A stretch of DNA of 64,000 nt from Crotalaria pallida (taxonomy: Eukaryota; Streptophyta; Magnoliopsida; Fabales; Fabaceae), in the NCBI GenBank assembly GCA_037953625.1, contig CM075651.1, forward strand, positions 161,209,501-161,273,500, in the 5' to 3' direction. The translations under genes and the position numbers were made by a program. The first letter of the stretch is position 1. Every line of letters starts with the position of its first letter. Positions 44,282-55,615 of this stretch are shown one piece after another. Below the pieces are notes generated by a model. That model ran no database searches, was not told where the DNA came from, and saw only the letters and a list, made by a program, of their open reading frames with translations.

Positions 44282-44780
44282 TTTAAAAAATGCAATGATT
44301 ATTTTAATTTTACATAAATTAATTATTTTTTTCTCTATCATATATTTTCTCTTTGTAATTATTATTTTTTCTCCATCACATACGTAAATCAATATCTTAT
44401 TAAATAGATTAAATAGAGGTAAAGTTGAAAAATAGAATTTATTACACTTTTGAAATCTTCGATGAGACAGATAAAAAGAAAAAAATCTCTTAAAAAAATA
44501 AATAATAAGAAACGGAAGGAGTAATTTTTTTTAGTAATATTCTCATATAAATTTGATTAGGGTAAAATTAAAATTGTTCTTTTAATAATGGTACAATTAA
44601 CTTAATGATTTGTCATTGAAATATTAAAAAAAAAAAGTTTGCTTAATCTTAGCCTTTAATATTAAAGATAAGATATTACAAAGTAATAAAATTTTATTAA
44701 GAATTTAATTTTTCAACTTTTAATTATTAAATTTTTATTTTTTTTTAATAAAAACATGTCATTTATAATTTCTTATCCTC
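44282..44780. other. AT-rich non-coding stretch
   Basis: I see no gene. AAACGGAAGGAGTA at about 44512 may be one end of a degraded Stowaway element. Confidence 0.45.
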
Positions 44781-44795
44781 AATCCTATAAATTGA

Positions 44796-45004
44796 CCAAC
44801 GAGGTTTGGTTCAGTTGGTGTAAGACTCCAACTGAAATCTTGGGAATGTGATACAGGTGTTAGTAACCCGTGTTCGATTCCCACTAAAAACATTCCGCTG
44901 TAAGAGCCAGCCACGCAGTTTGCTCCGGATTAGTCTCAAGGGCTATCTGGTATTAAGGATACTCTTAGGAATACCGGTGGTTCCGCAAGGAATTCGGAAA
45001 AAAA
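44796..45004 (+). mobile_element. tRNA-derived SINE (fourth family, related to the one at 26314)
   Basis: Starts CCAACGAGGTTTGG with the A-box-like TGGTTCAGTTGGTG, a B box GTGTTCGATTCCC, a body and an A tail. It is flanked by the perfect 15-bp duplication AATCCTATAAATTGA (44781-44795 and 45005-45019). The long perfect duplication shows recent insertion. Confidence 0.92.
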
Positions 45005-45230
45005 AATCCTATAAATTGAAATTAAGAAAATCCAAAATAAAATGGGTCCATTTCCGAATGTTGTGGCTGACACATGACTACCAAGATCAGAACTCAGAAG
45101 TTGGGGTGGTTATAAAGAGGACCACCACGCATCAGAACTCAGAATTAATAGACGACCACCACGCATGACGGGACCATTTTTCATACTAAATTAATAGAGG
45201 ACCACCGCGCATGTGAGTTAAATCAAAATA

Positions 45231-45231
<1 letters not shown>

Positions 45232-45275
<44 letters not shown>
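45232..45275. repeat. (AT)n microsatellite
   Basis: About 21 AT units. Confidence 0.95.
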
Positions 45276-45279
<4 letters not shown>

Positions 45280-45284
45280 GCAAT

Positions 45285-45421
45285 TTTTTTTTTGTTTTTT
45301 ACGGGGATAGAATAAGGGGATTTAAATCCACCAAATGATGAGGCTCAGGATCGAATCCGGGACTTTCAACTCCTAAAGCTTAAGACTTATACATGTCCAT
45401 ATGGACTACACCCACTTGTTC
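45285..45421 (-). mobile_element. Candidate tRNA-derived SINE between AT repeats
   Basis: The minus strand has GGGTGTAGTCCATATGG (A-box-like) and CGGATTCGATCCTG (B box), followed by A-rich DNA (AAAAAACAAAAAAAAAA). No target duplication could be fixed because both flanks are AT repeats. Confidence 0.5.
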
Positions 45422-45422
45422 T

Positions 45423-45425
45423 TAT

Positions 45426-45456
<31 letters not shown>
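45423..45456. repeat. (TA)n microsatellite
   Basis: TA run with one interruption. Another lies at 45715-45750. Confidence 0.9.
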
Positions 45457-45712
45457 TCTGCGGTTTTTATTATAAGAAAAAGTAACCGAAATCATACATA
45501 TTAGACAATTAGTTTATTCTAATTGATTAAAAAAGATTGTTTAGTATATTTGATTTTCTCAAATTTCATAAAAAAAATAATGCTATTTTAAAAAAGTTGT
45601 ATTGAGAATAAAACAAAAATTAAATAAAATTACTAGTTTTTAAAAATATTTTAAAAATGATTGTATAAGAAATAGAAAATTTGTTAATTTTTTTTTTATA
45701 TATTTGAGACCA

Positions 45713-45714
<2 letters not shown>

Positions 45715-45750
<36 letters not shown>
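45715..45750. repeat. (AT)n microsatellite
   Basis: About 18 AT units ending in GTATGTA. Confidence 0.93.
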
Positions 45751-45758
<8 letters not shown>

Positions 45759-46380
45759 TGTTTTTCTTATATTAGAGCCCATATCGAGAGAGTATATACC
45801 AATTTATATATCTCTCATAACTTTTTATACTAAGTGAAATTCACTGATTTATAAATTGATTAATAATTATATATCATCTAAATTATTTGTGTAAAATTTG
45901 AGAAAAGTTAAATATCATTGTACGTATATTCTAATAGTTTAATTTTCATATATTCCTCCGGACCTATATATAAATCACCTTATTATTCAACTTTTTTTTT
46001 TTATCAAAATAATGGGACGGAGGGAGTATCATGGTAGCTAACCGTTTAGGAATGGTTTTTCAACTTAACTTGTAATTATTTAAATCCATGTTTCGATATT
46101 ATGTGATGCTTTTTTTATCTCTCCCAAGAAAACTGGATATACTCTTTGAAAAAGTTGTATTTGTTTTTATTTAACTCTGTAATTGTTTTAAAAAAAAAAA
46201 AACAAACTCTGTGATTGTTAAAAGATCAATGGTAGATAAAAATTGTTGGGAGGTGTTATTTTTTATGTTTTCGAAAAAGTGATAAATATGAATTTGAAAT
46301 TTTGTTTTTTTATATGTAGTAATCTTAGCAACTTGTTAGTAAAGAATCATAAAGGTTTTGATGAAGACAAATAAATATTA
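45751..46380. other. AT-rich non-coding stretch with a Stowaway end
   Basis: CCTCCGGACCTATATATAAATC (45955) and GGGACGGAGGGAGTA (46014) are Stowaway-like inverted ends only about 70 bp apart. This suggests an internally deleted copy. Nothing else is seen. Confidence 0.5.
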
Positions 46381-46653
46381 CTACCTCCGTCCCCAAATAT
46401 AAAGCCCTTTTGACACTTTTATTTTGTCCTTATTTATAAAGCCTCATATATACCAATTTTCAATGATCATTAATTACTTTTTTTCCACAAATACCCCTAT
46501 TTATTTAACACTTTTTAGATTCCCAATAATATTAATAGGGGTAATTTGGAAATTACATATCAAAACATTTCCAATACAATTAACTAAATTATTCCACTTT
46601 CTTAATGAACGTGAAATCCCCCAAAGAGACTTTATATTTAGGGACGGAGGGAG
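46381..46653. mobile_element. Stowaway MITE
   Basis: CTACCTCCGTCCC and GGGACGGAGGGAG ends with TA on both sides. The interior is about 85-90 percent like 30504-30778 by eye. Confidence 0.92.
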
Positions 46654-46789
46654 TAATTTACTTTGATGATCATTCAACAAACAACAACAACAACCAAAAG
46701 CCTCTCACACTTTTGTAATTTGTAATTGTATTTACTCTTTTATGTTCTTCAGTGTGGGTGGTAGTTTAGGTATTTTCATCTCTATTTAA

Positions 46790-47134
46790 TATGTTATATT
46801 TAATATACAACTTGGTTTAGATAAATACCTGAAAAAGGATTGAAAGGGATTGATAAAATAAGTGTTTAATTGAAAATTAACCTTTTAAGAAAACATGTCT
46901 GATCAAACATGTTTGGCATGATAATCGATTATCACGCCAGAACTGATTAATATAATTGTTTTAAATCAATGGGTAGTCGATTATCCTGACAGATCAGACC
47001 TGTCATACAACACTTAATTATAGCTGTTGGAAAGGCACTCATTTGGTGTTAACGGGACAAACGCTCCTCATTGTTTCAGGGGTTCATGGAGCTTATAAAT
47101 TTAGCTCTTGGCCTCTTGAATTAATACACCCAAG
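46790..47134 (+). repeat. Copia LTR, left part (split by CACTA 2)
   Basis: The sequence up to ACACCCAAG is continued at 53301 beyond CACTA 2. It contains ATAATCGATTATC and AGTCGATTATCC, related to words at 53884-53915. The left limit is uncertain because the partner LTR is absent. 46790 is the first TGTTA-type start that fits. Confidence 0.5.
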
Positions 47135-47154
47135 CACTACAAGAAATGTTGCTA

Positions 47155-47530
47155 TTTTCGACGGTCAAAATCCGTCTGTAATTGGCAAAATCCGTCGGAA
47201 ATTCCACTTTTCCGACGGACGAAATCCGTCGTTAAAAGTGGTGTTGGAAATTTTTTTTTGACAAATTATAAACCGTCGGAAATATCGACGAAAAATCCAT
47301 CGGAAAAGCCGTCAGAAAAAATATTTTGTGACGGAAAATCCGTCGAAAAATCCGTAAGAAAAATTATTTTGTGACGGAAAATCCGTCGGAAATGAACAAT
47401 TTGTGACAAAATTTCTGTCAAAAGGGGAAGTGATGTACCGACGGATTATCCATCGAAAATTCCGTCGCTAATAACAAATACGAATTAATAGCTTTGTCTA
47501 TAATTTTCCGACGGAAGATTCCGTCAGTAA
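47155..47530. repeat. Left subterminal repeats of CACTA 2
   Basis: More than ten units of AATCCGTCGGAAA, in both orientations with variants, alternate with GTGACGGAAAATCCGTC. They differ from the CCGTCTC units of CACTA 1, so the two elements belong to different families. Confidence 0.92.
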
Positions 47531-47854
47531 TTTTTTAAAATTTCTTTTTTCTATTTTTTGATAATACTATAATTTTCCATATTGATAAATAATATTATAA
47601 TTTCAATAATACTATAACTTTCTTACAATACTATTTATCTATAAATGACCACTCAATAAAATTAAAATATCAATAAAATATAATTTCGAACACATTAAAT
47701 CCAAATAACACTAAAATAAAAATAATTCATGTCATGCCTCATAATCCAACTAATTCATGACAATATATGGATCCAAAAACTCTAAATCCTTCTAATAACA
47801 TTAAAACATAAATCCTAATAATTCTCATCATAACCATCATTTGATGTTCCCTCT

Positions 47855-47977
47855 TCATCCTCCTGCTGGGGTTGGGGGGGTATTATCATCATATTGATGT
47901 TGGTGAAGTGTATTTTGCTGCATCTCATCAGTGGGCAATACATCTAGTGGGATGCATCGCAAAAGAACCTCGTACAT
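47855..47977 (-). pseudogene. Possible last exon of the CACTA 2 transcription unit
   Basis: After the acceptor-like TTTTACAG, a 40-codon frame starts MYEVLLRCIPLDVLPTDEMQ, has a Gln/His/Asp-rich stretch and runs through a C-tract (ACCCCCCCAACCCC) to TGA. In the next frame beyond the C-tract an acidic ending (EDEEGTSNDGYDENY) reaches a stop near 47818. A frameshift in the C-tract would explain this. Its position and acidic end parallel the last exon of CACTA 1. No family motif is certain. Confidence 0.35.
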
Positions 47978-48504
47978 TCTGTAAAACGTGAGAAACAATA
48001 CTCAGGCACTCAAGGTAAATTATTAAGATACCCAAAAGGAAAAGGAAAAATACATTCTAAAAGGTTTTTTTTTAGATAAGGAAAATCTATCAAGATACCC
48101 AAAAGGACCGAGTATAAGCAATACTCAGGCACCCAAGGTAAAAACCAGATACAATAAACAGTTCAGCCTCACTATCCAACAAAACCATCTAATAATATAA
48201 TAATAATAATATATATAATAATATAGCGTGACAATACCTTCTACCTGTATTGGATGGAGACATTGTTGCTACTAATAGTAACACTCATCTAAACAATGGA
48301 ACATTGTTGTTAACATTACATTTATTAAAACAAAGTGAAGAGGCCACCAGAACACGTACAAAAATAATTAACCCAACTGATACTTAGAAAAGATTTAGCA
48401 ATTGTTTGAATTCAACTACTTTTATACTAAACCAATAAAAAATATTGGCATATAAGTTCACCGAAACACCTGAAGTTTTAAAACTGAAAGGGTCAAAAAC
48501 TAAC

Positions 48505-48579
48505 ATGAAGAGTAACAACTGCATTTGGATTCTTTTCGACAGCGTAAACTTTTACCTTTTGTCCAGTTTCTTCAGTAGC
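48505..48579 (-). pseudogene. Captured PRMT5 exon c
   Basis: Between acceptor TTATGTAG and donor GTTAGT the 25 codons include KVKVYAVEKNPNAVVTLH. This is the segment of type II protein arginine methyltransferase 5 just after the S-adenosylmethionine motif I. The Glu of AVEKNPNA is the ribose-binding acidic residue of the family. There are no stops. It is the third of three exons in the right order and strand inside CACTA 2. The next PRMT5 exon was not found further left. Confidence 0.88.
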
Positions 48580-48691
48580 CTACATAAGAGTGTAACAGAA
48601 GTCACTCCAAAGGAAAGATATATCAAAACCGCATTTGACAGAATGTGATCTAGTAAATAAAATTTCATCAATAGAAGGTACACAATCACAC

Positions 48692-48745
48692 CAGTAATGA
48701 TGCCCGCACAAGAGGCCCACGTCGTGCACCGACAACCATCAATAC
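48692..48745 (-). pseudogene. Captured PRMT5 exon b (S-adenosylmethionine motif I)
   Basis: The 54-bp exon between acceptor TGGCTAG and donor GTGTGA encodes VLMVVGARRGPLVRASLL. PRMT5 proteins have VVGAGRGPLV here. The second glycine of the cofactor loop is replaced by Arg, so an encoded enzyme would be expected to bind cofactor poorly. The flanking introns are retained, so the capture was from genomic DNA and not from mRNA. Confidence 0.9.
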
Positions 48746-48866
48746 CTAGCCAGAGAGGAGGTAAAAACTTTATATTACCTGTATTGTGCAAAGCATCCAA
48801 AGTGGTGCATGTTTATCATGCACAAAAAAAATTGTATTACAAGCAAACATGAAAAACAAGTCTTAC

Positions 48867-48926
48867 AGTTGTTTTCACAGATGTCTCTTCATCAGGAACC
48901 CTGTCCAACAATGCTTTACATACTGC
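48867..48926 (-). pseudogene. Captured PRMT5 exon a
   Basis: About 60 bp encode KALLDRVPDEETSVKTT followed by donor GTAAGA. In PRMT5 the conserved DRVPDE segment directly precedes motif I. The 5' limit is approximate. The exon order a, b, c on the minus strand equals the order in the protein. Confidence 0.85.
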
Positions 48927-50380
48927 TCTTGGGTACTGTCACAAGGAATTCTAAAGATTAAGATTGCAATTTTTAGAAACCAAAGGCACCAACTGCTGAG
49001 ACAAAACCTTAAGCTAAAAGGAACTAACAAGATGGCAGGTAGTATGGCCTTCGTCTAAATAAAAAATTAACCAATATGCATTGACATAGCACAAACATGT
49101 TTCAGATTCTATGTTACACGTAAAAGCACACATAATTTGAACGCCTTCGATTATATGCACCTTTATTCCAAGGAATGCAAGTAATCAAATCATCCTTTTA
49201 AAAAAACACATAAAATACAATCTAGATCATCCTAACATAGTAAAGACCAATCAGACAACAGAGATTGAACATATTGAAGAATAGGGGTGGCCACGTCCTA
49301 ATCTCGTATGTCAGCAGAATAGTTATTGAACTTCAAAATCTTCAATGAATAATCACATTTGTTGAATATAATAAGCAGCCAATTCCTTAAGAGATTGGTT
49401 TTCATGCAGGTGAAATTCTAACAGGTATACAGAGGGAGATGCAACTTTGTCCTGCACATATTTAAGGAATAGCAGGATATTCTAAGTAGTGGTATATTCA
49501 CAAGATTGGCCATAAGGACCCATGCATTGCATTATATTCTAAGCACCATATATACACTACAATTACTTGTTATGCTTGGCACATACAAACTGGAAATAAC
49601 AGTGTAGCTTCGAATAAGAACATCAAAGACATGGTATTAGCATTCTAAATTACTAGATACAATAACTTACTCAAAAGCATTCTAAATTATTGGATTCTTG
49701 CGGGGATAACTATGCATATCATGCATACCGATTTAAATTTCACACCTAGCGTAACATTATATAGTACAATGCTCTGCTCTCTGTCATAACTCATTTAATG
49801 GAACTAGAGAATTAGTCTTCCATCTGTTTATAAAATACATCAAATAAAAAAATAGAAATTACATGTTCTGTTTCCTCTTGTTCACATGAAAACATAGATT
49901 TTTGCCAAATTAAAGCATCACGATCAATATAAAATACCCAGAAAGTTCAGTTTACAATGCGACCTCAATTTTTACCAAATGCAGCAAACTAAATTTTCAT
50001 AGAGTAAAGTCAATTCATTTAGAAAGCTGAAGATGAAAGCTAATGATCAACATCAATATATGTGAAATAGCAGGCATAACAGTATTGTTATCTTGCTCCA
50101 TTGCAGTGAGTTACACAACACTCAACAGGAGTGGGCACTTGATAGAGATATAAAAACTACTCATGTGCTTTTGGCTAATAGTACAGAGCAATACAGTGTC
50201 AAAGCAAAATTAAAGAGAAAACAACAAAAACAAGTAAAACTGGACAGTAGCTATACGGTCCAAACAGAACACCTGCACATACTTAACTCTAAACCTATAA
50301 CTTTTAAAACTATTTAAAATCATACAAATGTCAAGCTTCTAAAACCATTTAAGAAAAAAAGGGGGAAATTGAGCACAAAA
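48927..50380. other. CACTA 2 interior, intron-like
   Basis: No exon recognised. It is similar in base composition to plant introns. An earlier PRMT5 exon would be expected here if more was captured, but none was identified. Confidence 0.45.
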
Positions 50381-50570
50381 ATGTTGGTACCTTAGTGAAG
50401 GAGAAGTTATGACTAGATCAATCTTGTTTATAAGGCCATAACCACAAACATGATTAGGGAAATTGTCAACCTGTAACAACTCGGCAGAGAAAGAAACTAT
50501 CATATCAAATGTGAACCTTGCATATGGATGTGCAAGTATAAGAAGTGATTTTAGTAGTTAACCAAATATG

Positions 50571-50652
50571 CAATAGAAGCCTAGAAGTAATAGGGTGACT
50601 ATCAATAGAAGCCTAGAAGAAATAAGGTGACTATCAATAGAAGCCTAGAAGT
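50571..50652. repeat. Tandem repeat, about 33-bp unit, 2.5 copies
   Basis: CAATAGAAGCCTAGAAG followed by TAATAGGGTGACTAT (and close variant) repeats two and a half times. Confidence 0.88.
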
Positions 50653-52984
50653 GTTTTTGTGCACTTATATATGCTACCATAAATTTGAGGTATATATAGG
50701 ACAAAATAGCATTTCAATTTGGCAATCTTTTTAAATTTTAAGACTGATCATTGCCGTGGAAGAAGAAAAAGGAAGTCAGCCTTGTAAAATATGAATCTCA
50801 AACCAAGAAATGCATAACTCCTCTAGCTCAAAAAACATACCACCTTTTACTAGGATAGACTTTCTTCATCAGTTTCATACTATTGACAAACTAACAACAA
50901 AATTCCATGCTCGATACAATACAGATGAATTCGAGGGTTTCAAGTAGGAATGAGGAAAAGAAAGAATACAAACAACTAGATAAATTAGTTTTCATTCTTA
51001 ATTCGGACAAATAGATAAGTTAGCCAAAAATCCTTATGCTTTTGCCTGCATGCCATTTTTCAATTGCAGAGGACCCTCATTTGATGTATAAGTATAACAA
51101 AAATGCAGAGGGTTTCAATTTCCAACTGAACAACAAAAGGAACACGGGAAAAAGAACAATCTAGACTCATTCTCTCAATAAAGGAAAAGGAAAAACCTAA
51201 ACCCTAAAATTGGAATCCCGTCGCCGCTTCAACTTCTTACCCGGTTCATCCTTCGTCAAAAGCTTTTCCTCTAGCGTTCTTCGCGATTCTTCTTCGTTCT
51301 TCTTCCTATTCCTTTTACGGTTCCGTTTTTGCCATTCACGATTCGTCCCTATCATGAGCTCATGAGCCCTCATCTTCATCCCCGTCACGATCCTCCATCC
51401 TCGTTGAAGCCAGATCCACCATTAATCGCGATTCGAGTTGCGGTGGAGGCTTATGGTTGGCGATGGAATCACGGTTAGAGAGGAGGGAGAAACAGAATGA
51501 TGTTGAATGAAATTATGGCCAGAGAAAAGGATAACGACGAAGATTGAAGGGTGGAGGAGAAGAGAGAGGGGTCGAGGAAGAGAAAGGGGACACATGGGAG
51601 GGTGGCTGCTAGCTAGGTTAGGAATGGGAAAAGTGGAGATAAACCCCAAGGTTTTTAATTTTGTATGGGCTTCAGAGAGGTTGAATCGTATTAAAAAGAG
51701 ACTAGTTCAATGCGGAATCAGTCTAATTTAAATTTAAATAGAGACTGGTTGTGAGAAGGACCAGACTTATTTAATATATAATTCAGACTGTTATATCAAG
51801 CAACCAGTCTGATTTCAATAAATGGCCATAAAGGGACTGGTTCTACCTGGAGTCTTAATTAAGTAGTCTAAAATCTATATTTTGTACTGGCGAATAATCG
51901 GAAACTACTGGATAAAAAAATGAAGAGAAAAAAAAATGAAAAAAAGGCCATAAATATAATCGAAAACTATTAAAAAATGCATATGTTTTTTTAATTCTAG
52001 AAATCTTTATACTTTAGAAAAAAATATCGCAAACATAACTTTTGATCGATTAAATTAAGTAACTTATTCCAATTGCATAATTACCTAACCAATAAGTGCT
52101 ACTTGAGCTTATAGTCCAACATTTCAGCTCAAGCTATACACAACGGTCCATATTAGTGAGTAATCAAGACATGTCTATCAAAATCTAAATTCAATGCTTC
52201 TAAATCCATTTGATGAGATGTCTCCAAATGAAGAATCAAATGATCTAAGAAGAAGTTCAACTAACAAGTCAACAACCCTACTAGGTACTCAAACCATGAA
52301 GTATATAATGGAAATTCTTATTTATACTTTTAGAGTAATCACTTGATTTAATCAAGACACAAACAGGGTCCATAAAAATTATTTTTTTTAACCTAAATAA
52401 TAACTTATAGAATGCAGATAAGAAAATTATATCAGATTAACATAGAGTAGCATGAACATAGAGAGAAAATTAAAAGAAAATTAAAAATACACCAAACCCA
52501 CTTAATTCTTAAACACTATGCAGATTAACATTTAATTGAATAACAGTGATCAAACTCACGTGAGCAGATTAACATTTAATAGCAATATTATAAATGACAC
52601 TTCAACAAACACTTGTTGTGCATCCATAACCTAGAAATAAAAAAATCTAAAATTCATAAATGTATATTTTTTTTAAACTGGGATAAAATTCGCTGTGGTG
52701 AACCCTTAGTCTACAACACTCATAAGTTCTTTTTTTTGAGAGTGAAGAGTGGTATGTTGAACCCTTCTTTTTACTTTTTAAAAGATTTAATTTCTAAAGG
52801 CTAACGAATACGTATTTATTAAAAATATTTGTAAAGTAATCAACATGTTGTTGTTTACCTTAGTGGTTGGTTCCTTAAATTATTTTTAAAGGGTCACTTG
52901 TTCAAATCTCGCCTGCAACATGTTATTTAATTTTTTTATTTTTAAAATTCTACCAAAGATTTATAATTATATTTTTTAGGGAAA
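50653..52984. other. CACTA 2 interior, right part
   Basis: 51200-51640 is less AT-rich. Its minus strand has CT/GA-rich leader-like DNA and basic open frames (51197-51388) without known motifs. I take it as a probable 5' untranslated/first-exon region of the element. 51700-51900 has degenerate repeats around AGACTGGTT. A tRNA-like B box, GTTCAAATCTCGCC, occurs at 52893. Nothing else is recognised. Confidence 0.4.
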
Positions 52985-53297
52985 TTATTTTCAGACGGAG
53001 AATTCCGTCGGTAATATTTTTTAATTTTTATTTTTTAAAAATTTGTGCATTATTGACTGAAGAATCCGTCGGAAAAATCCGTCGGAAAATAATAAATTTG
53101 TTTTTCGCTTATTTTTTTTTTTAAAAATAACCTTACCGACGGGTTTTCCGTCGATAAATCCGTCGAAAAAAACAAAAAACCAAACCCGTCGAAAATGGAA
53201 ATATTGACGTATATTTCCGTCGAAAATGGCATGATTAGCGACGGAAAAAAATCCGTCGGAAAAAATCAGTCGAAAATCAGGGGTATTTCTTGTAGTG
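52985..53297. repeat. Right subterminal repeats and terminus of CACTA 2
   Basis: TTCCGTCG/CGACGGAA units run to the terminal CACTACAAGAAAT (reverse strand). Confidence 0.92.
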
Positions 53298-53300
53298 AAG

Positions 53301-54066
53301 ACACCCAAGCTATTTCAACCAATCCCTTCCTAATATTTGTTCTAAACTCAATCATATTTCATATTTCATATACATATTAGATTGAGTTACTCTGTTTTGT
53401 AATTGGAGCCAATCTTTCAATTCTAAATCTGTTGTAAAGCTTTTACAAAGAGTTCTTGAAGGTTTCAAGAAGCTCTATGGTGAAAGGGAGAAGGTGTCCT
53501 TGAAGGTTTCAAGGAGCTCCCTAGTGAGAAGGTTGAAGAGGTTCTTCAACAAGAGAATCAATTTAAATTGGGGGAAGGTTTCAAGAGTTTGGTACACTCT
53601 TGAAAGGGTTAGGATTAGATTGAGTGAAGTTCACTAATTAATCCTTTGTGTATTCAATTTAATTGATTGTTAGTAAAAGGCTCCCTAAGGTTTTAGGGAG
53701 GACTAGATGTAGCTCTCAAAGGTGAGAGTGAACCAGTATAAAATCCATTGTCTCTATCTATTTATTGTTTCCCTTTAATCTCTGATTTAAGTAGTTTTTA
53801 TTGCCATTTTCCTCTGGTTTGTGTTGCTTTTGTGTTGGTTGATTTGAGCCTTGCTGTGAACCTGCTGCAAATCTGGTCCCTTTAATCGATTATTGGTATT
53901 GATAATCGATTATCACACTCTTTTTTGCACAATATCAGTATTTTATTTAAAAATAGCAAGTGTTATTTCACCATTATTAATTATATTCGAAAAATTGGTA
54001 TCGTTGTTTCCATTTACTATTCACCCCCCTCTAGTAAATTGTTAGGCCGCTTGTTGGTTTCCAACA
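53301..54066 (+). repeat. Copia LTR, right part
   Basis: It resumes the LTR interrupted at 47134 and ends TTGGTTTCCAACA. It contains TTAATCGATTATT and ATAATCGATTATC (53882-53915), repeated GAAGGTTTCAAG(A/G)AGCTC units (53458-53520), and TTCACCCCCCTCTAG near its end. Confidence 0.8.
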
Positions 54067-54068
54067 AG

Positions 54069-54080
54069 TGGTATCAAAGC
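54069..54080 (+). other. Primer binding site of the copia element
   Basis: TGGTATCAAAGC, two bases after the LTR end, is of initiator tRNA-Met type. Confidence 0.85.
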
Positions 54081-54136
54081 TCGGTCGAAAGATCGAGCGT
54101 AAAAGCTTTTTCGAAAAAGATCCTAAAAAGAAACCA

Positions 54137-54740
54137 ATGGGTTCTAACAATCCATTTGGAGGTGAAGGCTCTTCAATTAATCGTCCTCCACTATTTAATG
54201 GTGAAGGATACGGTTATTGGAAAGCTAGAATAAATTTTTTTATTAAAGCTATTGATATCGATATTTGGAATGCAATTGAAAATGGTCCCCATGTTCCTAG
54301 AAAGAAAATAAATGAGGAAATTGTTGAAGTCCCAAGGGCAAGTTAGGATGATGTTGATAAAAAGAAAGTATCTTATGATTTGAAAGCCAAAAACATCATC
54401 ACCTCAACTTTGTCCTATGATGAATTTTTTAGAGTGTCTCATTGTAAAAACGCTAAACAAATGTGGGACACACTTCAACTCACTCCTGAAGGAACTAGTG
54501 AAGTTAGAAGAGTTATAGACTAAACACTCTAATGCATGAATATGAGTTATTTCGTATGCTCCCAAATGAATCTATAAATGATATGCAAAAACGATTTACT
54601 CACATTATTAATCATCTTATAGCTCTTGGAAAAACATTTTTGAACTCTGAGGTTATTAACAAAGTGTTGAGTTGTTTAAGTAGAGAATGACAACCTAAAG
54701 TCACAGCAATTATGGAATCAAAGGATGTAGAATCAATAAG
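54137..54740 (+). pseudogene. Copia Gag relic (UBN2-type)
   Basis: The ATG at 54137 begins MGSNNPFGGEG and continues with RPPLFNGEGYGYWKARI, the conserved start of the copia Gag core. After a TAG at 54344 the same frame continues through KNAKQMWDTLQLTPEGTSEV. It then shifts near 54522 into MQKRFTHIINHLIALGK and KVLSCLSRE. A TGA and loss of similarity follow at about 54690-54740. The zinc knuckle and all of pol are absent, so only the LTR and part of gag remain. Confidence 0.88.
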
Positions 54741-54774
54741 ATGATAATGATATATAATTTTTATTGTTTATTTG

Positions 54775-55340
54775 CAAAGAGTTGTGGTTTTTCAGTTAGA
54801 CGCGGTCATAGTTACAAACGGTACAAGAATAACATTGAAGATATTTATAAAAGAGAGTTTACTTGTCACCGTGCAGGTGTTGCTAAACCAAAAAAATCGT
54901 TGAAGTAGAAAACAAAGGAAATGAAAAAGTTCAAGATGTAATTGTAGTGCAAAATTGTTAATCTCTAAAAGAACATTTGGCTTCGAGGAACGATGGGTAG
55001 TTACATGTTTTGAAAACTCTCATAACCATGCGCTATTAGATCAAAAAGAAATTCGGTTTCTTCCTGCTTATCGTGATATCCCTATTAATGATCAAGATCA
55101 TATATTGTTCTTATCAAAAGTTGGTTGCTCGGTAAGTCTCATTATGAGAATCCTATCACTTCTAAAACAAAAGGCCGACCAAGAGGATCAAGGGCAAAAG
55201 GGGGAGTTGAAGCTGCAAAGAAGTCTCGTCGTTGTCATTATCCTAATTGTGGTGGAATTGATCATGACTCTCGAAATTGTCCAACCAAAAGAAAAAAAGA
55301 CTCATTGTTGGCTTCTCAACTATCTCCTAATAAGTAAGTT
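54775..55340 (+). pseudogene. FAR1/FHY3-like (MULE-derived) gene relic
   Basis: One frame encodes CGFSVRRGHSYKRYKNN and EFTCHRAG with a stop at 54906. The FAR1 DNA-binding domain pattern continues at 54970-55050 as FGFEERWVVTCFENSHNHAL. A later frame has GRPRGSRAKGG and the zinc knuckle CHYPNCGGIDHDSRNCP, followed by lysines. N-terminal zinc-binding domain plus C-terminal knuckle are typical of FAR1-related proteins, which derive from Mutator-like transposases. The central transposase domain is missing. It cannot make the full protein. Confidence 0.75.
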
Positions 55341-55615
55341 TAATAATGGTTTCGATCCATTTTGTTTTATAGTAATGCATTATTTTGTTGTATTTTGAAG
55401 GACAATCATTTGTAACATGCAGGTGATTGTTGATGTTCCTGTTGCTGAAGCAATAGGTGTCATAGTGCTGAAGCCTGAAGCCATAGACATGTTATGTTAT
55501 GTATCGTGATGCACTAAGAATTTTAATTTTTTTTTGTTGTTGATGTTTTCACGAACTAAAACAATCATCTAATGTTTTTGTTGTTGATGTTTATCTTCTC
55601 CTGAGCATCATGCAG

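Larger units (their letters stand above)
47135..53297. mobile_element. CACTA-type DNA transposon 2, complete ends, carrying PRMT5 exons
   Basis: Left terminus CACTACAAGAAATG and right terminus ATTTCTTGTAGTG are perfect over 12 bases and flanked by the 3-bp duplication AAG (47132-47134 and 53298-53300). Both features are diagnostic for CACTA. Subterminal (T)CCGTCGGAAA units fill 47155-47530 and 52985-53275. The interior has a short probable last exon near the left end, three exons of an arginine methyltransferase gene, and a GC-richer region (51200-51640) near the right that could hold a promoter and leader. All of these read on the minus strand. No complete transposase is seen, so movement would need another copy. 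Confidence 0.93.
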
